From Alphaproteobacteria bacterium (lineage in GTDB: Bacteria > Pseudomonadota > Alphaproteobacteria > Rhizobiales > Aestuariivirgaceae), in assembly GCA_026400595.1 (NCBI GenBank), contig JAPLOT010000180.1:1-5302 (forward strand): a stretch of DNA of 5,302 bases. Direction: 5' to 3'. The position numbers and the translations under genes are program-made. Each line of letters opens with the position of its first letter. Position 1 is the first letter of the stretch. Below, in pieces: positions 1 through 4,965 of this stretch. The notes beneath the pieces were generated by a model. The model was given only the letters and a program-made list of their open reading frames with translations, had not been told where the DNA came from and made no database searches.

Positions 1-180
1 GTGATCCAGGGCGGCGACGAGAAGGCCAGGGGCGAGGTGCAGATCAAGGACCTCCGCCTGGGCGCCGAACTGGCCGGCGGCATCGCCAGCCGCAGCGAAT
101 ACGCATCCCAGCGGCTGGCGCAGGTCTCGGTGCCGGAGGCGGACCTGGTCTCCGCGGTGGCGAAGGCCCTCAAGTCGTGA
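1..180 (+). CDS. hisS: Histidyl-tRNA synthetase, C-terminal end (partial, 59 residues visible)
   Basis: HisS charges tRNA-His with histidine in the cytoplasm. Only the last 59 codons are present; the reading frame is open at the left edge of the window and ends with TGA at 178-180. The visible part is the end of the anticodon-binding domain of class IIa synthetases. It begins with a VIQGGDEKARGEVQIKDL stretch, matching the family pattern of a G-(E/G)-x-E-x-A-x-G-x3-(V/I)-K-(D/N)-L strand and turn near the C terminus, and then runs through a final helix to the end. The first codon in the window happens to be GTG, but it is an internal valine and not a start. The hisZ start follows 19 bp after the stop, so the two genes are probably co-transcribed. 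A fragment this short would be ambiguous alone; the hisZ-hisG context makes the call firm. Confidence 0.9.
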   Translation: MIQGGDEKARGEVQIKDLRLGAELAGGIASRSEYASQRLAQVSVPEADLVSAVAKALKS

Positions 181-199
181 CCAGGGTTACGGTTTAGCC

Positions 200-1339
200 A
201 TGGCCGGCAAGTCCCGGGCCGAGCGCGAGGCGCTGGAGCGGCAGAACGCGGCCATCATGGCGGTGTTCGAACGCGCCGGCTTCGACCAGATCGCGCCCGA
301 CATCATCCAGCCCGCCGACATCTTCCTGGAGCGCTCGGGCGAGGACATCCGCGCCCGCACCTTCGTCTTCACCGATCCCGCCGGGAAGGAAATGTGCCTC
401 AGGCCCGATCTCACCGTGCCGGCCTGCCGCTTCCACCTCAGCCATGCCGCGAACCCCGCGGCGGAAGCGCGCTATTGCTATCTCGGGCCGGCCTTCCGCT
501 TCCCCGACGAATTGCTGAGCCCGCAGGAATTCACCCAGGCCGGGCTTGAGTGGTTCGGCGCCGGGTCTCCCATCGCCGCCGAGGCGCGGGTGCTGAAGCT
601 CACCATCAGCGCGCTGGAGGCCGCGGGCCTCACCCGCTACCGCGTGACCTTCGGCGATCTCGGCCTCTTCGCCGGGCTTCTGGCCGATACCGAGATGCCG
701 GACCGCTGGCGCCGGCGCCTGCAGCATCACTTCTGGCGGCCTCATGCCTTCCGCGACCTGCTGGACAGCTTCTGCGGAATGCGGTCCGCGCGGCGCAGCA
801 GCATTTCGGCCCTGGTCGACAAGGTCGCAGCCGGTGACGCCCTTGCCGTGGTTGCGGCCGAGATCGCCAGCCGGAACCTGCCGGCCGTGGGCGGGCGGGA
901 GGTGGAAGAGATCGCAGCGCGGCTGGCCGACAAGGCCAGGGATCGTCGTGAGTCGCCATTGGCAAGTGACAAGGCAGAACAGATCAATCGCTATCTCGCG
1001 ATCGCTGGCGAGGCCTCGGACATCGACTCGCAACTGAAGGTGATCCACGGGGGCCGGCGCTATGCCGGGGCGCGCGACGACTATGTCCGACGGCTCTTCG
1101 AAATGGAGGAGCTTGGCCTCAATCCGCGGCGATTCCATTTCGCCGCCGGCTTCGGGCGGGAACTGGAATACTATACCGGCTTCACCTTTCAGGTGGAGGC
1201 CGACACACCGGATGGCGTGGTCGCCGTGGCGGGTGGCGGGCGCTACGACAATCTTCTTTCCGACATGGGATCGCCGGTGCGCGTGCCGGCGGTCGGCTGC
1301 GCCATTCACACCGACCGGCTGAAGGCGGTGCTGGCATGA
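200..1339 (+). CDS. hisZ: ATP phosphoribosyltransferase regulatory subunit HisZ
   Basis: HisZ is a non-charging paralogue of histidyl-tRNA synthetase. It assembles with short-form HisG to make active, histidine-feedback-regulated ATP phosphoribosyltransferase, the first step of histidine biosynthesis. The 379-residue product has the class II synthetase core: LRPDLTVPACR at residues 67-77, the motif-2 region around QEFTQAGLEWFG (109-120), a HisRS-like ELEYYTGFTFQ strand (321-331) and a GGGRYDNL motif-3 region (345-352). The protein ends soon after, at TDRLKAVLA, so the HisRS anticodon-binding domain is absent. That absence, the length and the adjacent short hisG separate it from a second HisRS. 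The ATG at 200 is the first in-frame start after the hisS stop. The Shine-Dalgarno site is weak (AGGG at 183-186, 13 nt away), so translation may partly depend on ribosomes finishing hisS. The stop overlaps the hisG start by 4 bp (ATGA). Confidence 0.95.
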   Translation: MAGKSRAEREALERQNAAIMAVFERAGFDQIAPDIIQPADIFLERSGEDIRARTFVFTDPAGKEMCLRPDLTVPACRFHLSHAANPAAEARYCYLGPAFRFPDELLSPQEFTQAGLEWFGAGSPIAAEARVLKLTISALEAAGLTRYRVTFGDLGLFAGLLADTEMPDRWRRRLQHHFWRPHAFRDLLDSFCGMRSARRSSISALVDKVAAGDALAVVAAEIASRNLPAVGGREVEEIAARLADKARDRRESPLASDKAEQINRYLAIAGEASDIDSQLKVIHGGRRYAGARDDYVRRLFEMEELGLNPRRFHFAAGFGRELEYYTGFTFQVEADTPDGVVAVAGGGRYDNLLSDMGSPVRVPAVGCAIHTDRLKAVLA

Positions 1340-2043
1340 GCGCCGTCACCCTGGCCATACCGTCGAAGGGCCGGCTGATGGAGAGCGCGGCCCAGTTGCT
1401 GGAGTCGGCCGGGTTCGGGATCGAACGCCTGGGCGCCGAACGGGGCTATCGTGGCCGCCTGACCGGCATCGACGGCGTGGATGTGGCATTCCTCTCGGCC
1501 TCCGAAATCGCCCAGAAGCTTCGCGACGGGGCCATCGATCTCGGCGTCACGGGCGAGGACCTTCTGCGCGAGAAGATCGCCCCGGGGGACCCGGCGGCGG
1601 AGGTACTGCTGCGCCTGGGCTTTGGCCCGGCCGATGTGGTGGTTGCCGTTCCCGAGATCTGGCTCGACGTTGCGACGATGACCGATCTGGACGAGATTGC
1701 CGAGAGTTTCTACGAGCGCCATGGCCGCAGGCTTCGAGTCGCGACGAAATATCTCAACCTCACACGGCGCTTCTTCGCCGAGAAGGGTGTCACCGGCTAC
1801 CGGATCGTCGAGAGCCTTGGCGCCACCGAGGGCGCACCGGCTGCGGGGATCGCCGAGATCATCGTCGACATCACCACCACCGGCTCCACCCTGGCCGCCA
1901 ATGCGCTGCGGGTCCTGGATGACGGGGTCATCCTGAAGTCCTGCGCCGTGCTGGCCGCGCGCACCGGCGTGGCCCGGGTGCCCGCCGTCGCCGCGCTGAC
2001 CGCCGCCCTAGAATCCGCTTTGCAAATGGGCCGGACTGGTTAA
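1336..2043 (+). CDS. hisG: ATP phosphoribosyltransferase catalytic subunit, short form
   Basis: HisG condenses ATP with PRPP to phosphoribosyl-ATP, the committed step of histidine synthesis in the cytoplasm. The 235-residue protein starts with the typical AIPSKGRLME (residues 7-16). It continues with GAIDLGVTGEDLL (65-77), LGFGPADVVVAVP (94-106) and RVATKYLNLTRRFF (134-147). The family signature E-x5-G-x-[SAG]-x2-[IV]-x-D-[LIV]-x2-[ST]-G-x-T-[LM] is matched fully at E165-L186, including the PRPP-binding loop DITTTGSTL (178-186). The C-terminal regulatory domain of the long form (about 290-300 residues) is missing, as expected when HisZ is present. The start overlaps the hisZ stop (ATGA) with AAGG about 10 nt upstream, which points to translational coupling. 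No terminator hairpin is seen after the TAA stop, so read-through into the next gene is possible. Confidence 0.97.
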   Translation: MSAVTLAIPSKGRLMESAAQLLESAGFGIERLGAERGYRGRLTGIDGVDVAFLSASEIAQKLRDGAIDLGVTGEDLLREKIAPGDPAAEVLLRLGFGPADVVVAVPEIWLDVATMTDLDEIAESFYERHGRRLRVATKYLNLTRRFFAEKGVTGYRIVESLGATEGAPAAGIAEIIVDITTTGSTLAANALRVLDDGVILKSCAVLAARTGVARVPAVAALTAALESALQMGRTG

Positions 2044-2047
2044 TACT
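2020..2047 (+). promoter_or_regulatory. Candidate sigma-70-type promoter for the small secreted-protein genes
   Basis: TTGCAA (2020-2025) lies 16 nt before AATACT (2042-2047). Each matches its consensus hexamer at 4 of 6 positions. A start of transcription near 2054 would leave a leader of about 24 nt holding the GGAG Shine-Dalgarno site at 2066-2069. The -35 part lies inside the end of hisG. This is a weak visual match. The small genes could instead be read from the hisG transcript, because no terminator is visible between them. Confidence 0.3.
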
Positions 2048-2054
2048 TCGTTAC
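2040..2054 (+). promoter_or_regulatory. Near-consensus CtrA-like site (TTAA-N7-TTAC)
   Basis: TTAA at 2040-2043, then seven bases, then TTAC at 2051-2054. This differs from the CtrA consensus TTAA-N7-TTAA at one base. On the opposite strand it reads GTAA-N7-TTAAC, which keeps the trailing C of the consensus. It covers the hisG stop codon and ends 23 bp before the ATG of the first small secreted-protein gene. It would overlap the candidate -10 box, a position more usual for repression than activation. That CtrA exists in this organism is inferred from the apparent alphaproteobacterial origin. Confidence 0.3.
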
Positions 2055-2077
2055 TGGTCTGTATCGGAGTAGGTCAC

Positions 2078-2368
2078 ATGATCAAGTCAGTTGCGTCTCT
2101 TGCCGTGCTTACCCTCGCCTTCGCCCTGCCGGCCCATGCCCAGGGCAATGCCACCCCCCTCGGACTGAACTGGAGCAGCGGCTGGTCCTGTTTCAGCCGG
2201 CCCGTGCTCGATCAGACAATCGTGATCCAGGTGGGTAATGACAACAAGGCCCGTGTCGTCGATACTGACGAGGTTGACTCGGGCCCGCGTGCGGTGCCGC
2301 TCGGACTGACGAACGGTTCGGCTGGCTGCAATCTCTATCGCGGCGTCTATCTCTGCGCCTACCGCTGA
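2078..2368 (+). CDS. Small predicted secreted protein of unknown family, with one curlin-like motif
   Basis: I do not recognise this family. The 96-residue product opens with a clear Sec signal peptide: K3, a hydrophobic core at about residues 5-17, and a likely signal peptidase I cut after AHA (19-21), leaving a mature protein of about 75 residues in the periplasm or outside the cell. It has three cysteines (38, 84, 93). The middle reads VIQVGNDNKARVVD (49-62), which fits the curlin-repeat core Q-x-G-x2-N-x-A once (Q51, G53, N56, A58). PLGL occurs at 27-30 and again at 74-77, each followed by S at +7 and R at +14 from the P, suggesting a faint 47-residue internal duplication. The ATG at 2078 has GGAG at 2066-2069 with 8 nt spacing, and both the signal peptide and this site support the gene as real. 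It lies 34 bp after hisG and is followed by a second small secreted-protein gene. Confidence 0.75.
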   Translation: MIKSVASLAVLTLAFALPAHAQGNATPLGLNWSSGWSCFSRPVLDQTIVIQVGNDNKARVVDTDEVDSGPRAVPLGLTNGSAGCNLYRGVYLCAYR

Positions 2369-2385
2369 CGTCGAAACGTCGGCGG
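2362..2385 (+). promoter_or_regulatory. Strong intercistronic hairpin between the two small secreted-protein genes
   Basis: The arms CCGCTGACGT (2362-2371) and ACGTCGGCGG (2376-2385) pair over all 10 positions with one G-U wobble, around a four-base CGAA loop. The upstream arm contains the last codon bases and the TGA stop (2366-2368) of the first gene. The GGGAG Shine-Dalgarno site of the second gene begins 8 nt after the hairpin (2393-2397). There is no T-run directly after the stem, only TTTT at 2398-2401, so a simple intrinsic terminator is unlikely. A role in RNA stability, processing, or differential expression of the two genes is more plausible, but this is inference. Confidence 0.55.
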
Positions 2386-2404
2386 AACACAAGGGAGTTT
2401 TGAC

Positions 2405-2635
2405 ATGTTGAAGCTCTTTGCCGCCGCCGCCATTGCTGCCCTTTCCGCCACGCCGGCGCTGGCCACCGATGCCGTTCCGCCACCGGCCGAAGCCGAGGTG
2501 ATGGTCCTGCCGCAGTCGCCGGTACCGGCTGAGGAGGCGGCACTTGCCGCGCCCGCCGAAGCCGCCAGCCAGGTGTCCCCCATGGGCGGCCACAGCTGCA
2601 GCAGCAAGCGGCAGCAGGTCTATCTGACCAACTGA
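2405..2635 (+). CDS. Small Ala/Pro/Glu-rich predicted secreted protein of unknown function
   Basis: I do not recognise this protein. The 76-residue product has a short Sec signal peptide: K3, a hydrophobic Ala-rich core at residues 4-15, and a likely cut after ALA (18-20). A low-complexity, probably disordered segment rich in Ala, Pro and Glu follows (21-54), then a distinct polar tail GGHSCSSKRQQVYLTN (61-76) with the single cysteine C65. The mature protein would be about 56 residues in the periplasm or beyond. The ATG at 2405 is preceded by GGGAG (2393-2397) with 7 nt spacing, one of the best ribosome-binding sites in the window. It lies 36 bp after the previous small gene, in the same direction and with the same kind of leader, so they are probably expressed together. 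Its stop is only 10 bp from the stop of the converging TadG-like gene. The signal peptide and ribosome site argue against a chance frame, but low complexity makes homology hard to judge. Confidence 0.65.
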   Translation: MLKLFAAAAIAALSATPALATDAVPPPAEAEVMVLPQSPVPAEEAALAAPAEAASQVSPMGGHSCSSKRQQVYLTN

Positions 2636-2645
2636 ATCTTCGGCC

Positions 2646-3908
2646 TCAGCGGCTGATGAAGACCTGCGCGGTGATCTGTTCGCGGATGTCCGCGAAGGCG
2701 GCCGCGATGTCGCTGCTGTCTTCGGCAATCATGAAGTTCTGAGCCGGATCGCTGGCGCAGTCGCGCAGCCGGTTGGTGGTATCTTCATCCTGCAGGTCGA
2801 AGGCGATGGTCATGACCGTGATGCCCGAGGCCTTGGCATTGCTGCAGATGGCCTCGAGATTGTCCTCGCCCTGCGAGACCGTGCGCGAACTGGGACCGAA
2901 GGCCGGCTCCGTCTGCCGGCCATCGGTGAGGATCACCAGGAACTTGCTGGTATCGTCATCGCTGTAGGGAGCACCTTCGGTAAAGGGCGCGTTGGGCGAC
3001 AGCAGATGATAGCCGAACTCGGCGCCCAGCGCGATGTGGGTCCAGGCATAGGGCTGCATGTTGTCGAGCTGCGTGCGCAACGCATCGAAGTCTTCCGTCA
3101 GCGGCGCAACCTTCAGGGACTTCGGCGCATAGGCCCAGCAGCCGTCCGATGAATGGACCGGGGCATGCGGATGACCCCACTTGGTTGCATTGCTGCCGGT
3201 CGGCGTCGCGTCGGTCAGATTGTGCGGATAGCGCCTGTCCTGGGTGCAGCCGGTCCAGTTGCCGCTCCCGGTGGTGCCGATGACATAGGCCTTGGGCAGA
3301 GTCGCATAGACATGGTGCGAGAAGGGCACGAGGCCGAACTTCACCTTGCCCTCATTGGTGGTCTCGAGATCGGTGATCAGCTTCTTGGCGGCGTTCTTCA
3401 TCGCCACATACTTGACCTGGCCGCCCGAGATCTCGGTCATCGAGCCCGAGTAGTCGAGAACGAGGGCCACTTCGGCCTTCTGTTCATCGGGCACCGTGAT
3501 CTCGGTTTCCGCCTCGATGCCCATGGCCACATACCCCACGACCTGCATCAGCCCGGTCGGCAGATCGTAACGCGCGGTGCCGGTGACGGTTTGACCATCG
3601 AGCTCGAATTCATAGTCGATCGCATTCAGGTCCTTGCCGGCCTTCGTCATGTTCCGTTCGAAGGTCTTGGTGCCGGCCAGAATGCGCTGGTCATGGTCAA
3701 GATCCTTTGCCGCGCCGACCGCGAGCGCTCCGGCATCGAGGGCCGCCTGCAGCTCGGTGCGCGCTTCCGACAGTCGGAGATAATCGATGGCAACGCCGCC
3801 CGCGATAAGCAGCGGGACCAGGCTCAGGGCAAAGACCACGGCTGTGCCGCCCCTCTGGTTGCGGGCAAAGCGGCGGATGATGCCGGAGGTGTGAAGCAGG
3901 TTCGCCAT
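2646..3908 (-). CDS. TadG-like Flp pilus-associated protein with a VWA domain
   Basis: This 420-residue protein resembles TadG-type proteins of the tight-adherence (Flp/Cpa pilus) system, which are membrane-anchored with most of the chain outside the inner membrane. A basic stretch (RRFARNQRG, residues 12-20) precedes one hydrophobic segment (about 21-41) and the helix LRLSEARTELQAALDAGALAVGAA (split here as 44-55 and 56-67), the typical Tad N-terminal module. A VWA domain follows from about residue 146. Its MIDAS metal site is complete: D152-x-S154-x-S156, T290 and D329 in ILTDG. Cys 221, 257, 355 and 384 could form disulfides. The ATG at 3908 was chosen because GGAG lies 7 nt upstream and the N terminus then fits the family; an in-frame start at 3980 would add 24 unlikely residues. 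Like other TadG proteins it has V25 where TadE/TadF pseudopilins carry the glutamate next to the processing site, so prepilin-type cleavage is doubtful. No other tad/cpa gene is visible, so the gene may stand alone. A CtrA-type box lies upstream. Confidence 0.88.
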   Translation of the reverse strand: MANLLHTSGIIRRFARNQRGGTAVVFALSLVPLLIAGGVAIDYLRLSEARTELQAALDAGALAVGAAKDLDHDQRILAGTKTFERNMTKAGKDLNAIDYEFELDGQTVTGTARYDLPTGLMQVVGYVAMGIEAETEITVPDEQKAEVALVLDYSGSMTEISGGQVKYVAMKNAAKKLITDLETTNEGKVKFGLVPFSHHVYATLPKAYVIGTTGSGNWTGCTQDRRYPHNLTDATPTGSNATKWGHPHAPVHSSDGCWAYAPKSLKVAPLTEDFDALRTQLDNMQPYAWTHIALGAEFGYHLLSPNAPFTEGAPYSDDDTSKFLVILTDGRQTEPAFGPSSRTVSQGEDNLEAICSNAKASGITVMTIAFDLQDEDTTNRLRDCASDPAQNFMIAEDSSDIAAAFADIREQITAQVFISR

Positions 3909-3915
3909 CTCGGAG

Positions 3916-3919
3916 CTCC
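3916..3919 (-). promoter_or_regulatory. Shine-Dalgarno site that sets the start of the TadG-like gene
   Basis: On the minus strand GGAG stands 7 nt before the ATG at 3908. It is half of an 8-bp palindrome GGAGCTCC (3912-3919). The site supports translation from 3908 rather than from the in-frame upstream codon at 3980. An out-of-frame ATG at 3921, just before the GGAG, does not continue the TadG reading frame. Confidence 0.7.
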
Positions 3920-3928
3920 ATGTTTCAA

Positions 3929-3944
3929 ACCGGCACAGGCCGGT
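3929..3944 (-). other. Small hairpin in the leader of the TadG-like gene
   Basis: On the minus strand the arms ACCGGC and GCCGGT pair perfectly over 6 bp around a CTGT loop, ending 9 nt before the Shine-Dalgarno site. In the 125-bp gap between recR and the TadG-like gene (3909-4033), this hairpin, the ribosome site and the TTAA-N7-TTAA box are the only structures I see. It could be a leader-RNA structure. With only TTT after it, it is a poor terminator for recR. It may also be chance in GC-rich DNA. Confidence 0.3.
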
Positions 3945-4012
3945 AAGGGACAGTGAACACGAAGCAAGCGCCGGACCCACCGCGCATCGGAGGGCCGCGA
4001 ACGTCGATTGGC

Positions 4013-4028
4013 GTTAACAGAAGGTTAA
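4013..4028 (-). promoter_or_regulatory. Perfect CtrA-type box upstream of the TadG-like gene
   Basis: On the minus strand the sequence is TTAACCTTCTGTTAAC, an exact match to the CtrA consensus TTAA-N7-TTAAC. It lies about 105-120 bp upstream of the TadG-like start codon and 5 bp past the recR stop. The plus strand also reads TTAA-N7-TTAA, and the element has dyad symmetry (TTAAC-N5-GTTAA). CtrA is the cell-cycle response regulator of alphaproteobacteria; in Caulobacter it controls pilus genes, among others. TTAA is very rare in the rest of this window, so a chance match is less likely. I could not find a convincing -10 element downstream. Confidence 0.6.
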
Positions 4029-4033
4029 GGCGC

Positions 4034-4642
4034 TCAACTCATGGGACGGCGGGCCCGCATGGCCGCCGTCAGCGTGCCCTCGTCAAGATAGTCGAGCTCG
4101 CCGCCCACCGGAACGCCATGGGCCAGGCGGGAGGTGGCAATGCCGGCCTGCTTCAGCCGTTCCAGGATGTAATGGGCGGTGGTCTGCCCCTCGACCGTGG
4201 CATTCAGCGCAAGGACCACCTCGCGCGCCTGGGCAGCCGTCGCCCTGTCGATCAGCTGGGCAATCGCGAGATCCTCCGGCCGGATGCCTTCGATGGCGGA
4301 GAGGGTGCCGCCCAGCACATGGTAGAGACCTGGCCAGGCCCCGGCACGCTCCAGCGCCCAGAGGTCGCCCACCTCTTCGACCACGCAGATCAGGCTGCGG
4401 TCGCGGCGGGGATCGGTGCAGATGGTACAGGGGTCGACCGTATCGACGTTGCCGCAGCTCGAGCAGACCCTGACCGTGTCGCGGGCTTCGGCCGTTGCGG
4501 CGGCCAGCGGGGCCAGAAGCTTGTCGCGGTTCTTGATGAGATGCAGCGCCGCGCGCCGGGCCGAACGCGGGCCGAGGCCTGGCAGCTTGGCAAGCAGCTG
4601 GATCAGGCGCTCGATCTCGGGTCCGGTGGTTCGCTTCGCCAT
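4034..4642 (-). CDS. recR: Recombination mediator protein RecR
   Basis: RecR works with RecO (and RecF) to load RecA onto SSB-coated single-stranded DNA in gap repair, in the cytoplasm. The 202 residues match the usual family length of about 200. A helix-hairpin-helix lies at LAKLPGLGPRSARRAALHL (17-35). A four-cysteine zinc finger follows: C60-x2-C63-x8-C72-x2-C75. The TOPRIM domain begins at ICVVEEVGDLWALE (85-98), with the conserved glutamates and aspartate of EEVGD, and continues through YHVLGG (107-112). A conserved C-terminal segment, GVPVGGELDYLDEGTL, lies near the end. All key motifs are intact. The ATG shares one base with the ybaB stop (TGATG) and no strong Shine-Dalgarno site precedes it, so translation is probably coupled to ybaB. 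The order dnaX-ybaB-recR is widely conserved in bacteria. Confidence 0.97.
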   Translation of the reverse strand: MAKRTTGPEIERLIQLLAKLPGLGPRSARRAALHLIKNRDKLLAPLAAATAEARDTVRVCSSCGNVDTVDPCTICTDPRRDRSLICVVEEVGDLWALERAGAWPGLYHVLGGTLSAIEGIRPEDLAIAQLIDRATAAQAREVVLALNATVEGQTTAHYILERLKQAGIATSRLAHGVPVGGELDYLDEGTLTAAMRARRPMS

Positions 4643-4965
4643 CAGAAGGGCAGTTTCAGCCCCGGCGGCAGGGGCAGCCCGCCCGTCAGATCCTTCATCT
4701 GCTCGGCCATCATCGCCTCCGACTTGGCCTTTGCATCGCTGTGGGCGGCAATGATGAGGTCCTCGAGAATGTCCTTCTCGTCCGCCTTCATCAGCAAGGG
4801 ATCGATCTCAAGCCGGGTCATGGCGCCCTTGCCGGTCATGGTCACCTTGACCATGCCGCCGCCCGACTGTCCGGTCACCGTGGACTGTTCCAGCTTGGCC
4901 TGCATCTCGGCCATGCGGCTCTGCATGGCCTGGACCTGTTTCATCATCTCACCGATGTTCTTCAT
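4642..4965 (-). CDS. ybaB: YbaB/EbfC family nucleoid-associated protein
   Basis: YbaB/EbfC proteins are small dimeric DNA-binding proteins that coat the nucleoid and are almost always encoded between dnaX and recR. From the ATG at 4965 the product has 107 residues, the usual length. It has an N-terminal Met/Gln-rich coiled-coil helix (about 1-26, MKNIGEMMKQVQAMQ...), a beta-strand region around GGGMVKVTMTGKGAM (35-49), the DPLLMKADEKDILEDLI helix region (55-71) and a Gly/Pro/Leu-rich tail ending LPPGLKLPF. An in-frame GTG at 4974 would add three residues (MRR). The ATG is preferred because MKN is the usual family start and a GGTGAG-like site lies just upstream. The start lies inside the end of dnaX (17-bp overlap), and the stop shares one base with the recR start. 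Confidence 0.95.
   Translation of the reverse strand: MKNIGEMMKQVQAMQSRMAEMQAKLEQSTVTGQSGGGMVKVTMTGKGAMTRLEIDPLLMKADEKDILEDLIIAAHSDAKAKSEAMMAEQMKDLTGGLPLPPGLKLPF

Noticed and set aside
194..1309. 371-codon open frame on the minus strand opposite hisZ
   Set aside because: It is the complement of a firmly identified hisZ. Its translation has no recognisable domain and shows the Gly/Arg/His-rich composition of a GC-rich shadow frame.
200..1339. hisZ as a second histidyl-tRNA synthetase
   Set aside because: The product lacks the C-terminal anticodon-binding domain and sits directly before a short-form hisG, which requires HisZ.
2614..2667. Inverted repeat GCAGGTC / GACCTGC across the convergent stop codons, as a possible bidirectional terminator
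   Set aside because: The arms are only 7 bp with a 40-nt loop, both lie in coding sequence, and there is no T-run on either strand.
2087..2728. 213-codon minus-strand frame covering both small secreted-protein genes
   Set aside because: It competes with two plus-strand genes that each have a signal peptide and a strong Shine-Dalgarno site, and it overlaps the end of the TadG-like gene. Its own translation is low-complexity.
3153..3956. 267-codon open frame on the plus strand opposite the TadG-like gene
   Set aside because: It is antisense to a gene with clear VWA and Tad motifs, and its His/Gly/Arg-rich product looks like a reverse-complement shadow.
4013..4028. The TTAAC-N5-GTTAA dyad as a recR terminator hairpin
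   Set aside because: A 5-bp AT-rich stem is too weak and no T-run follows; the CtrA-box reading explains the same bases better.
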